Below are positions 41,930 to 49,747 of a stretch of 64,000 bases of DNA, one piece after another (the first letter of the stretch is position 1; each line of letters starts with the position of its first letter). Where the stretch lies: positions 1 through 64,000 of the forward strand of contig CAYFYA010000009.1 of assembly GCA_964347325.1 (NCBI GenBank). Direction: 5' to 3'. Under the pieces are notes generated by a model. The model had not been told where the DNA came from, made no database searches, and worked only from the letters and a program-made list of their open reading frames with translations. This stretch comes from JAJISG01 sp964347325 (lineage in GTDB: Archaea; Thermoplasmatota; Thermoplasmata; RBG-16-68-12; JAJISG01). The translations under genes were made by a program, and so were the position numbers.

Positions 41930-42100
41930 CTGCAGGAAAATGTAAGGATAGTAGATCTCTCGGCGAGCCGAGGCGTGAGGTTTCCAGGGTGGATGGTTCG
42001 CAGGTCCGCGGAGATCTTGGTGAACAATGCTGACCAGCTCTCAACGGGAGAGCTCAGGTCGATAGCCGATGTCCTTCTAAAAGAGGCCGCAAACCGGTAG
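41930..42100 (+). CDS. Candidate small protein between tatC and nuoA (start uncertain)
   Basis: A frame open from 41918 to TAG 42098-42100 encodes NVRIVDLSASRGVRFPGWMV, then RRSAEILVNNADQLSTGELR and IADVLLKEAANR, a plausible folded helical sequence with normal codon use. GGAGGGAG at 41919-41926 is a strong ribosome-binding site, but the first codon at good spacing is CTG (41930). GTG 41975 and ATG 41993 would give 41 and 35 residues. An ATG at 41940 is followed at once by TAA in another frame. No family is recognised. It could be a small DNA-binding or regulatory protein. Confidence 0.4.
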   Translation: MQENVRIVDLSASRGVRFPGWMVRRSAEILVNNADQLSTGELRSIADVLLKEAANR

Positions 42101-42173
42101 GCACCCCTCGGCAGACACGATCGGCGGCTTCCAGTCGGGCATCCATCAGGCCGCTCACCCCTCGTGACAAAGG

Positions 42174-42183
42174 TTTAATAAAT
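42174..42183 (+). promoter_or_regulatory. TATA box of the complex I operon
   Basis: TTTAATAAAT lies 21-30 nt upstream of the nuoA ATG (42204), so transcription would begin at or just before the start codon. It is the only strong promoter seen before the operon that runs to 52849. Confidence 0.7.
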
Positions 42184-42203
42184 GGGAACTATAGTCGGCG
42201 CGG

Positions 42204-42563
42204 ATGGCCCTTGAGCTCTACTATCCAGTCGCAGTTTTCGTGGTCATCGCAATCGCGTTTCCGTTCGTCACCTACTTGGCCACCAGGCTCCTTCGGAGGG
42301 ATAGTCCGACACCCCTGAAGCTAACCACCTATGAGTGCGGCGAGGTACCAGAGGGGGAGGCGAATGTCCAGTTCAACTTCCAGTACTACCTCTTCGCCAT
42401 AATGTTCATTGTCTTCGATGCCGCGGCCATCTTCATCATCTTGTTCGGTCTCATCTACGGTGGCCTGTCGGTGCAGGCTCAGATTCTCATGGCTCTGTTC
42501 ATACTGATCATCACAGCGGCCACTCTGTACTCCCTCAAGAAGGAGGAGGTCTACACAGTTTGA
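42204..42563 (+). CDS. nuoA: Complex I subunit NuoA
   Basis: A 119-residue three-span subunit. TTYECGEVPEGEANVQFNFQ matches the conserved loop with Y-E-C-G, and YYLFAIMFIVFDAAAIFIIL matches the second span with the conserved acidic residue. It helps link the peripheral arm (NuoB/CD) and NuoH to the membrane arm. It is the first gene of the operon. The usual next gene, nuoB, is absent. Confidence 0.95.
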   Translation: MALELYYPVAVFVVIAIAFPFVTYLATRLLRRDSPTPLKLTTYECGEVPEGEANVQFNFQYYLFAIMFIVFDAAAIFIILFGLIYGGLSVQAQILMALFILIITAATLYSLKKEEVYTV

Positions 42564-42571
42564 GGAGAAGC

Positions 42572-42610
42572 ATGGCGGTTGCTGGACTGGGCTGTGCACC
42601 TGCGGCCTAG
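42572..42610 (+). other. 12-codon mini reading frame at the position where nuoB normally sits
   Basis: GAGGAGAAGC-ATG precedes MAVAGLGCAPAA and TAG. The ribosome-binding site is good. NuoB carries a GLxCCA-type block near its start, so GLGCAPA could be a relic of a deleted nuoB, but 12 residues cannot prove it. It could instead be a leader peptide or chance. Confidence 0.25.
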
Positions 42611-42628
42611 GGTTTGGGCAGGGATAAA

Positions 42629-43072
42629 GTGGCCTTTGAGGATGACCTCGTAAAGGACTTGAAGAAGCGGTTCCCCGACGACGTCAAGGAGGCAACGGTC
42701 TCAAGACCTGGCCGGGTGAAGGCCTCGGTGACCCGAGACGGGTTGCGCCAGGTCTGCTTCTTTCTCAGGGAGGAGAAGGGGTTCGAGCACATCTCGTGCA
42801 TTTCGGGTGTCGACTGGGTGGATCGCCTGGAGAACATCTACCACATCCTCTCGTACGAGAACGAGTGCATCATTCAGGTCAGCGTCGAAATTCCCGCAGA
42901 CGACCCTTCAGTGCCAACAGTCTCGGAGATATGGAAGGGGGCCCTCTTCCACGAGCGAGAGGCCTATGATATGTTGGGGATCGACTTTCAGGGCCATCCA
43001 GACCTTCGGCGAATCCTGCTGCCGAACGACTTCAAGTTCCATCCGCTGCGGAAGGACTACACGGGGGAGTGA
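42629..43072 (+). CDS. nuoC: Complex I subunit NuoC
   Basis: About 147 residues of the NuoC 30-kDa family. CISGVDWVDRLENIYHILSY and the C-terminal ALFHEREAYDMLGIDFQGHP plus LRRILLPNDF and HPLRKDY are diagnostic. GTG 42629 follows AGGGA; TTG 42614 would add five residues. It is a peripheral-arm subunit without cofactors and is stop-overlapped with nuoD (GTGA). Confidence 0.94.
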   Translation: MAFEDDLVKDLKKRFPDDVKEATVSRPGRVKASVTRDGLRQVCFFLREEKGFEHISCISGVDWVDRLENIYHILSYENECIIQVSVEIPADDPSVPTVSEIWKGALFHEREAYDMLGIDFQGHPDLRRILLPNDFKFHPLRKDYTGE

Positions 43073-44157
43073 TCGTGGCTGAGACGATGTGGATAAACAT
43101 GGGTCCACAACACCCCATGACCCATGGCCTGTGGAACCTCCGCATCAAGGTCGATGGTGACACCATCGTCGACGCCGACCCGGAGATGGGCTACCTCCAC
43201 AGAGGAGTGGAGAAGATCTGTGAGGCCCGGGATTATCTAAAGCCCATCGTCCTCATGGATCGCCTCTGCTACGTCTCCTCTCTAACGTGGGCCCACGTGT
43301 ACTGCGTCGCTGTGGAGGACCTAATGGGGATCGAACCCCCACCCAGGGCCAAGTACCTGAGGGTCATCGGCTGTGAGCTCCAAAGGATGTCCTCCCATCT
43401 CATGTGGCTCGCCGCCTTTCTTGCGGACCTCGGCCTCCTCACGGGGTTCCTTTACAGCCTGAGGGAGAGGGAGCTCGTCCTCGACCTCCTGCAGATGATG
43501 ACGGGTCAGCGGATGAACCAGAACTACCCCAGGCCAGGCGGTGTCCACAACGACATCCCCCCGAACTTCCGCGATGAGATCAGGAAGGCCTTCAGGTATC
43601 TCCGTCCGAAGTTCAAGGAGTATGAGGACTTCCTTGACAAGAGTCCGACCTTCCTGCTGAGGACGCGAGATGTCGGGATTCTGAAACCGCAGGATGGCGT
43701 CAACTACGGGGTCACGGGACCCAACCTTCGAGGAAGTGGTGTCAGGGTGGACGTCCGGGAGATGCACCCCTATGACGCCTACGACGAGCTGGATTTTGAA
43801 CCAGTGATCTACGAGGGCGGTGATGCCTACGCCCGATATAAGGTGAGGATGGGAGAACTTATGGAAAGCATGAAGCTTATCGATCAGGCCCTGGACCGGC
43901 TCCCGGATGGTCCCTTCCGTGTCAAGGCGCCGAAGAGGGCGGAGGGGGAGGGGTATGCCATCACAGAGGACGCCCGCGGCGAGGCCCTCATCTACATCAT
44001 AGGCGACTCGAGCGATCGGCCGTATCGCGTGAAAATCAGATCTCCCATTTTCGTGACCCTCTCGGCGCTCCCGCTGATGCTCCGCGGCTATACAGTGGCA
44101 GATGTGGTCTCCATCACGGGAAGCATCGATGTCTGCGTGGGGGAGATTGACAAATGA
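43069..44157 (+). CDS. nuoD: Complex I subunit NuoD (49-kDa)
   Basis: A 362-residue subunit of the quinone-reducing site: NMGPQHPMTHGLWNLRIKVD at the start, GYLHRGVEKICEARDY, and LRGSGVRVDVR. GPQHP-x-x-H is the conserved quinone-site loop. It normally packs against NuoB, which carries cluster N2; here NuoB is not in the operon, so its partner must be encoded elsewhere or be something else. The start is GTG 43069. Confidence 0.96.
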   Translation: MIVAETMWINMGPQHPMTHGLWNLRIKVDGDTIVDADPEMGYLHRGVEKICEARDYLKPIVLMDRLCYVSSLTWAHVYCVAVEDLMGIEPPPRAKYLRVIGCELQRMSSHLMWLAAFLADLGLLTGFLYSLRERELVLDLLQMMTGQRMNQNYPRPGGVHNDIPPNFRDEIRKAFRYLRPKFKEYEDFLDKSPTFLLRTRDVGILKPQDGVNYGVTGPNLRGSGVRVDVREMHPYDAYDELDFEPVIYEGGDAYARYKVRMGELMESMKLIDQALDRLPDGPFRVKAPKRAEGEGYAITEDARGEALIYIIGDSSDRPYRVKIRSPIFVTLSALPLMLRGYTVADVVSITGSIDVCVGEIDK

Positions 44158-45335
44158 GTTTTCCGCTGGTGAACCTCTTCGATGTGAGCTTCGCCATCAC
44201 AGACTTCTTGGTGTGGCTCGCAACGGTGATTCTGCGAGCCATCGCCTCCGTCCCTCTGCTAGGATTCATCGGCTACATTGCTGACTTCCTCAACTGGGAA
44301 CCCGTCTTCTCCTTCCTCACTTGGGCCGTGGCAGCCACTCTGATTCTTCTTTGGGCGGCAATTCTCCACCTCTTGATCTTTATCTGGGTGGAGAGGAAGG
44401 TAGCCGCCCGCCTTCAGGACCGCCGCGGACCCATGCTGTCTCAACCCCTCCGGAGGAACTGGTGGAAGGGCACGGGCTTCTTCCAGGCCATTGCTGACGC
44501 GCTGAAGCTGCTCCAGAAGGAGAACATCACCCCCGCCGATGCAGACAAGCGCATGTTCCACCTGGCTCCCGCCCTCCTCATAGCCTCCACCCTGGTGATC
44601 CTCGTGGCCTTGCCCTTCAGTGAGACCTTCGTGATCGCCAACGTCCCGGCCGGGATCCTCCTCATCCTCGCCGCCTTCTCCCTGACGCCCATGGCCATCC
44701 TCCTGGCGTCCTGGGCTCAGAACAACAAGTACGCCCTCCTCGGCGGAATGAGGGCCGCGGCCATGATGATGTCCTACGAGATTCCGATGATCCTGGCGAC
44801 CATCGGCGTCATCATCATGGCGGGCACCCTCAACCCCATCGAGATCGTCCAGGCGCAGCAGACATCTTCGGTCATCGACGTCCTGGCCAACATAGGAATT
44901 CCGAACTGGTTCATCATTCCTCAGTTCCTAGGCTTCTTCATCTTCCTCCTTGCCATAATCGCTGAGACGGAGCGAGTCCCCTTCGACCTCCCGGAGGCTG
45001 AGGAGGAGCTGGTGCACGGTTGGCTCATCGAGTACGGGGGGATGAGGTACGGGATGGTCTTCGGCTTCAAGTGGCTCAGGACCTTCGTGGGAGCGGCCCT
45101 TGTAGCACTCCTATTCCTGGGCGGATGGGACGGCCCCTTCCTCCCCCAGGAGTTCTGGTTCGTGCTGAAGATCTACTTGGTCTTCTTCGTCTTTATCTGG
45201 ATCAGCTGGTCGATTCCCCGCATCCGGATTGATCAGATGATGAACCTCGGCTGGAGAAAGCTCATCCCGCTGGCGCTCTTCAACATACTCTTGGCTGTCC
45301 TGGTGGCCCTCGCGAATTCCGAGGGGTGGATCTGA
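44154..45335 (+). CDS. nuoH: Complex I subunit NuoH
   Basis: A 393-residue, eight- to nine-span subunit lining the quinone tunnel. WVERKVAARLQDRRGPM is the conserved first loop, MSYEIPMILATIGVIIM and AETERVPFDLPEAEEELVHG are the acidic E-channel blocks. Its ATG overlaps the nuoD stop. Only 24 bp separate it from nuoJ1; nuoI, which usually follows, is absent. Confidence 0.96.
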   Translation: MSFPLVNLFDVSFAITDFLVWLATVILRAIASVPLLGFIGYIADFLNWEPVFSFLTWAVAATLILLWAAILHLLIFIWVERKVAARLQDRRGPMLSQPLRRNWWKGTGFFQAIADALKLLQKENITPADADKRMFHLAPALLIASTLVILVALPFSETFVIANVPAGILLILAAFSLTPMAILLASWAQNNKYALLGGMRAAAMMMSYEIPMILATIGVIIMAGTLNPIEIVQAQQTSSVIDVLANIGIPNWFIIPQFLGFFIFLLAIIAETERVPFDLPEAEEELVHGWLIEYGGMRYGMVFGFKWLRTFVGAALVALLFLGGWDGPFLPQEFWFVLKIYLVFFVFIWISWSIPRIRIDQMMNLGWRKLIPLALFNILLAVLVALANSEGWI

Positions 45336-45359
45336 TGGTATCGAGGAGGAGGCTGTGAA

Positions 45360-45623
45360 GTGGTCGATGGCCTACTGATTGTCTTCGTCATTGTCTCCGC
45401 CATGGAGGTGATTGCGAGCCTAGCTGTGGTCACCGCAAAGAAGCTCATGTGGGCCGCTTTCTGGCTTGCCATAGCCCTCGTCACTATGGCGGGCATATTC
45501 TTTCTATTCGAGTCTGAGTACGTGGCTCTGATCCAGATCATCGTATACGCCGGCGCAGTCCCGGTGTTGTTCCTCTTCGGCATCATGCTGACCAGGTCGA
45601 GGGTCATGGAGGAGGTGCCATGA
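45360..45623 (+). CDS. nuoJ1: Complex I subunit NuoJ, N-terminal half (J1)
   Basis: An 87-residue three-span protein matching the first half of NuoJ: VIASLAVVTAKKLMWAAFWL, then FFLFESEYVALIQIIVYAGAVPVLFLFGIML, the E/Y-x-x-I/V-x-YAGA pi-bulge helix. Split NuoJ occurs in other archaea. GTG 45360 has GGAGGAGG 8 nt upstream. It is coupled to J2 by an ATGA overlap. Confidence 0.9.
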   Translation: MVDGLLIVFVIVSAMEVIASLAVVTAKKLMWAAFWLAIALVTMAGIFFLFESEYVALIQIIVYAGAVPVLFLFGIMLTRSRVMEEVP

Positions 45624-45847
45624 AAGAGAGGATCCTCGTCTTCGTCGGCCTCGTCCTTCTCACGGCCCTGATGGTGCTCTCCTTCGGTGGTCTGCCCTGG
45701 AATCCCGGGGCCCAGACGGTGTCGAACGAGAGCGTCGCAGAGTCGCTCTTTTCGGACTTCGGCCTCGCAATGATCGTTATGGCCCTGCTCTTGGCCGTGG
45801 CCATGGTCGGAGGAGTGTTCCTGGCCAGGAGGGAGCGGGAGCCATGA
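45620..45847 (+). CDS. nuoJ2: Complex I subunit NuoJ, C-terminal half (J2)
   Basis: A 75-residue two-span protein: an N-terminal span (ILVFVGLVLLTALMVLSFGG), a short loop (SNESVAESLFSDFG, like the G-x-x-L-x-x-x-y of NuoJ) and a second span (LAMIVMALLLAVAMVGGVFLA) ending RREREP. Together with J1 it makes a normal-length NuoJ. ATG overlaps at both ends (ATGA) show tight coupling. Confidence 0.88.
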   Translation: MKERILVFVGLVLLTALMVLSFGGLPWNPGAQTVSNESVAESLFSDFGLAMIVMALLLAVAMVGGVFLARREREP

Positions 45848-46146
45848 TACCCCTCGAATGGGAGCTCTCTCTATCAGCCATCCTGTTCGCCATAGGCCTC
45901 TACGGGGTCCTGGTGCGGAGAAACGGCATCATCGTCCTGATGTCCGTGGAGATCATGCTGGCGGCAGCCATCATGAACTTCGTCGCCTTCTCAGCCTATA
46001 TTAACGACCCTTCGGGACAGATACTCGCCCTGCTGTCCATAGCCCTGGCGGCGGGGGAAGCAGCCATCGGACTAGCCATCTTCCTGGTGCTCTACCGCGT
46101 CCACGGCACTGTCGACCTGGATAAGGTGAGAATCCTCAGGTGGTAG
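45844..46146 (+). CDS. nuoK: Complex I subunit NuoK
   Basis: A 100-residue three-span subunit. VRRNGIIVLMSVEIMLAAAIMNFVAF holds the conserved Glu of the MrpC-like helix, and ALAAGEAAIGLAIFLVLYRVHG holds the second conserved Glu. It passes protons between the E-channel and NuoN. The ATG overlaps the J2 stop. Confidence 0.95.
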   Translation: MIPLEWELSLSAILFAIGLYGVLVRRNGIIVLMSVEIMLAAAIMNFVAFSAYINDPSGQILALLSIALAAGEAAIGLAIFLVLYRVHGTVDLDKVRILRW

Positions 46147-46147
46147 G

Positions 46148-48223
46148 TTGTCAGCCCTGGCATGGATTGTTGACATCTCGTGGCTCATCGTGGCCTCACC
46201 CCTTCTGGCCTTCGCCGTCGTCCTAATCTCAGGGAAGAGGCAGTGGCAGGGTGGAGCCCTTTGGACCATCGGGTCCATCGGACTCTCCTTTGTGCTGTCG
46301 ATGATCCTTCTAATCCACGCCCTCCTCAACGGCGCCCTGGGAGGACACTTCGAGCCTGTGGAAACGGTCTGGTATCGCTGGATCGGCCCCGAGGGCTCCG
46401 GCTTCGCTATTCACCTCGGCATGCTCATCGACAACCTCAGCGTCCTCATGCTGGCCGTCGTCTCCTTCCTCTCCCTTCTCATCGCGATCTACTCCCTCGG
46501 ATACATGGGCCGCGAAAAGGACAAGGCCCGCTACTACTCCCAGATCGCCCTCTTCGTCACGGGAATGCTGGGGACGGTCTCTGCCAACAACTTCCTCCAG
46601 CTCCTCATCTTTTGGGAGATAATGGGGCTCTGCTCCTACCTGCTGATCGGCTACTGGTATCATAAACCCGAGGCGGCCAGCGCGGCGAAGAAGGCCTTCA
46701 TTGTCACCCGAGTGGGCGACATCATGTTTCTGGCGGGCGTCATCGCGGTCTTCATCATCTTCGGCACCTTCAACATCCTGGAGGTGTCGAGACTAGCACA
46801 GGGGGTTCCGGTACATCTCATCCTCATCGTCCCCGTCCTGTTCTTCGGAGGCGCGATGGGCAAGAGCGCCCAGTTTCCTCTCCACGCGTGGCTGCCGGAT
46901 GCCATGGAAGGCCCCACAACGGTGAGCGCCCTCATCCATGCGGCTACCATGGTGAAAGCCGGCGTCTACCTCACGGGCCGGGCTCTCCCGCTGGTGGCGA
47001 ACTCCCTCGACGCCAGCCTCCTGGTGGCCTTCATCGGAGGCTTCACAGCCTTCTTTGCCGCCACCATGGCCCTGGCCAACTACGACATCAAACGTGTCCT
47101 CGCCTTCTCCACCATCAGCCAGCTGGGCTACATGTTCCTCGCCCTGGGTACCGCGGCCTATGCCATACAGGTCGGCTTGGAGGGCTCGGGAGAGGCCTAT
47201 GGAGCGGCCTTCTTCCATCTGACAAACCACGCCTTCTTCAAGGCCCTCCTCTTCCTCGGTGCTGGGAGCGTCATCCATGCCGTGGGCACCAACGACATGA
47301 GGAAGATGGGGGGGCTCCATGCGAAGATGCGCATCACCTCCCTCACCATGCTCATAGGGGCCATTTCCATCAGCGGCATCTTCCCCTTCAGCGGTTTCTG
47401 GAGCAAGGACGAGGTCCTGGCCACGGCCTTTGGTGCCTCGGGGGTGGAACAGACCTTCCTCTTCCTCTGGATCCTGGGGGTCCTCACCGCCTTCATGACC
47501 GCCTTCTACATGTTCCGCCTCTGGTACATGACCTTCCGGGGGTCCCCCCGCTGGGAGACGGAGCCCCACGAGTCGCCCAAGGTCATGACCACGCCGCTGA
47601 TGATACTCTCCCTCTTCGCCGTCGGCTCAGGTCTTGTGATATTCGCGATGGGAGGTTTCAGCAACTTCATCTTTCCGGGGGTAGAGGGAGCCCATCCAGA
47701 GTTCTCGAACCCAGTCGACATTTTACTGAAGACCTTCACTGGTGCCGGGAGCTTCTCGACGTACGTCTCTCTTCTCCTGGCCCTCGCTGGCCTCGGCCTC
47801 GCCAGGACCATCTACCTGCGGAATCGCCCGTCGCCTGACGTCTTCACAGCCACACGCTCCCGGGCCTCCCTACACACGATGCTTGAGCGGAGGTATTGGA
47901 TCGACGACCTCTACGATTACATCGGAGCCAAGGTGGTCTACGGCCTGGCGAGGTTGAGCGATTTCATCGACCGCTACATCATAGACGGCTTCGTCAACCT
48001 GGTGGCCAGGGGAACCGTCTTCACGGGTCGAGGAACCGACATCTTCGATCGGAAGGGTGTCGATGGCGTGGTGAACGGCATCAGCCTGAGGACCATCAGG
48101 GGAGGGTGGACACTACGGCGAGGCGAGACGGGTCAGGTTCAGACCTACGCTGCGATCATCATCCTCGGAGCGGCCTTCGTTCTCTTCCTGATCCAGGTTG
48201 TCTTTCCACTTCTGGGGGTGTGA
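46148..48223 (+). CDS. nuoL: Complex I subunit NuoL
   Basis: A 691-residue antiporter-like subunit with the long lateral helix at its C-terminus. FGGAMGKSAQFPLHAWLPDAMEGPTTVSALIHAATMVKAGVY contains the channel Lys and the broken-helix proline. LERRYWIDDLYDYIGAKVVYGL is the NuoL-specific C-terminal region. It pumps ions at the distal end of the membrane arm. The start is TTG 46148, one base after the nuoK stop. Confidence 0.95.
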   Translation: MSALAWIVDISWLIVASPLLAFAVVLISGKRQWQGGALWTIGSIGLSFVLSMILLIHALLNGALGGHFEPVETVWYRWIGPEGSGFAIHLGMLIDNLSVLMLAVVSFLSLLIAIYSLGYMGREKDKARYYSQIALFVTGMLGTVSANNFLQLLIFWEIMGLCSYLLIGYWYHKPEAASAAKKAFIVTRVGDIMFLAGVIAVFIIFGTFNILEVSRLAQGVPVHLILIVPVLFFGGAMGKSAQFPLHAWLPDAMEGPTTVSALIHAATMVKAGVYLTGRALPLVANSLDASLLVAFIGGFTAFFAATMALANYDIKRVLAFSTISQLGYMFLALGTAAYAIQVGLEGSGEAYGAAFFHLTNHAFFKALLFLGAGSVIHAVGTNDMRKMGGLHAKMRITSLTMLIGAISISGIFPFSGFWSKDEVLATAFGASGVEQTFLFLWILGVLTAFMTAFYMFRLWYMTFRGSPRWETEPHESPKVMTTPLMILSLFAVGSGLVIFAMGGFSNFIFPGVEGAHPEFSNPVDILLKTFTGAGSFSTYVSLLLALAGLGLARTIYLRNRPSPDVFTATRSRASLHTMLERRYWIDDLYDYIGAKVVYGLARLSDFIDRYIIDGFVNLVARGTVFTGRGTDIFDRKGVDGVVNGISLRTIRGGWTLRRGETGQVQTYAAIIILGAAFVLFLIQVVFPLLGV

Positions 48224-48226
48224 CGA

Positions 48227-49747
48227 GTGGCTCTCCCCTACATCTCCGCGATGATCGCGCTCCCCGCCCTCGCAGCCCTAGTCTCGCTCTTGGGACCCTG
48301 GAGCCGGACACAGGCTAGGTGGATTGCCATCGGGTCGGCTCTAATCACCTTCCTAATCTCACTGGCCGTTCTCCTATCCGTCATTACGCCCTTCCTGGAC
48401 CTCGGCCTCCAGCCCGACCCGACGGGAACTTTCGTCGCCTACGAGGAATACCTCTGGTTCCGCATAGGGGACCTGCCGGTCTTCTTCAGAGTTGGCGTCG
48501 ATGGGCTCTCCCTCCCCCTTGTCTTCCTCACCGGCCTCCTGTTCCTGGTGGCCGTCATCTTCCCTATGGAGGAGGCGTACAAGCCGAAAGAGTACTACGC
48601 CCTCCTGCAGGTCATCAGCCTGGCCCTCATCGGGGTGTTCATTTCCCTGGACTTCCTGCAGTTCTTCGTCTTCTGGGAGCTCGTCCTGATACCGATGTAC
48701 TTCCTCATCAACATCTGGGGAGGTCCGAACAAGCACTACGCCGCCATCAAGTTCCTGATATTCACCCACGTGGGCGGTGTCATCATGCTCGTCGGGATCT
48801 TCTTCCTGGTCTCATCGACGGGGACACTGAACATGATCGAGATCATCCAGCGAGCCCCGCTACTTCCTCTTTCTCTGCAGGTGAGCGCCTTCGTGGCCTT
48901 CCTCATAGGCTTCGGCGTCAAGCTTCCCATGGTTCCACTGCATACCTGGCTACCGGACGCTCACGTGGAGGCCCCTACAGCCGGTTCGGTCATTCTGGCC
49001 GGCGTCCTGCTAAAGATGGGAGGGTACGGCATCTTCCGCGTAGCTTACTCCATGCTCCCTGGCGCAGCGGTGGAACTGTGGTGGCTGGTGGCCATCCTGG
49101 GCGTTGTGAGCATGATATATGCATCTTTGGTCTGCCTCGCCCAGGTCGACTTGAAGAGGCTCATAGCCTACTCAAGCATCGGCCACATGGGGTTCGTCCT
49201 TCTCGGAGCTTCGACCATTACCGCTGTCGGCGTCGCCGGAGCGATCTTCCAGCTCTTCAACCACGGCCTCGTGACGGCCGTACTGTTCATGCTTGCGGGG
49301 GCGGTGAAGCACGCAACGGGAAGCCGTCTGATTCCCCACCTCAGGGGCCTGGGATCCAAGATGCCCATCTTTGCCTTCATCCTCATCCTTAGCTTCCTGG
49401 CCTCCCTCGGGCTGCCAGGCCTCAACACCTTTGTCAGCGAATTCATGGTCTTCGTCGGCACTTATGCAGGACTCCCCGAGGGCCAGAAGATCCTAGTGAT
49501 CATTCCGCTCCTCGCAGTAGTCCTCGCCGGCGCATACTACCTCTGGACCATGCAGCGAGTCCTCATGGGTAGCTTCAACGTCCGGTTAGGAGCCGCCAGG
49601 GATCTGCACCTCGACGAGTACCTCCCGATGGTGCTGGTGGCTGTTCTCATAGTCCTGACGGGTCTCTTCCCCGCCATCTGGATCGACCAGATCTACCCAT
49701 TTAGCCAGGTCATCGAGGGGTCCGTAGCTCTGGCAGGAGGTGGATGA
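48227..49747 (+). CDS. nuoM: Complex I subunit NuoM (copy 1)
   Basis: A 506-residue antiporter-like subunit. FFVFWELVLIPMYFLINIWGG holds the conserved Glu, GFGVKLPMVPLHTWLPDAHVEAPTAGSVILAGVLLKMGGYG holds the channel Lys/His, and YSSIGHMGFVLLGAST follows. It is 35-40% identical by eye with the next gene, which has the same motifs. The start is GTG 48227. Confidence 0.94.
   Translation: MALPYISAMIALPALAALVSLLGPWSRTQARWIAIGSALITFLISLAVLLSVITPFLDLGLQPDPTGTFVAYEEYLWFRIGDLPVFFRVGVDGLSLPLVFLTGLLFLVAVIFPMEEAYKPKEYYALLQVISLALIGVFISLDFLQFFVFWELVLIPMYFLINIWGGPNKHYAAIKFLIFTHVGGVIMLVGIFFLVSSTGTLNMIEIIQRAPLLPLSLQVSAFVAFLIGFGVKLPMVPLHTWLPDAHVEAPTAGSVILAGVLLKMGGYGIFRVAYSMLPGAAVELWWLVAILGVVSMIYASLVCLAQVDLKRLIAYSSIGHMGFVLLGASTITAVGVAGAIFQLFNHGLVTAVLFMLAGAVKHATGSRLIPHLRGLGSKMPIFAFILILSFLASLGLPGLNTFVSEFMVFVGTYAGLPEGQKILVIIPLLAVVLAGAYYLWTMQRVLMGSFNVRLGAARDLHLDEYLPMVLVAVLIVLTGLFPAIWIDQIYPFSQVIEGSVALAGGG

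Noticed and set aside
46793..47569. Minus-strand 258-codon open frame inside nuoL
   Set aside because: It is antisense to the conserved nuoL region and has low-complexity Gly/Glu/His composition; no ribosome-binding site or homology.
46888..47838. Plus-strand 316-codon frame inside nuoL
   Set aside because: It is an overlapping alternative frame of nuoL with Arg/Pro/His-rich composition typical of frame-shifted membrane genes in GC-rich DNA.
48319..49392. Plus-strand 357-codon frame inside nuoM
   Set aside because: It overlaps the well-supported nuoM gene in another frame; composition is Arg/His/Pro-rich with no domain.
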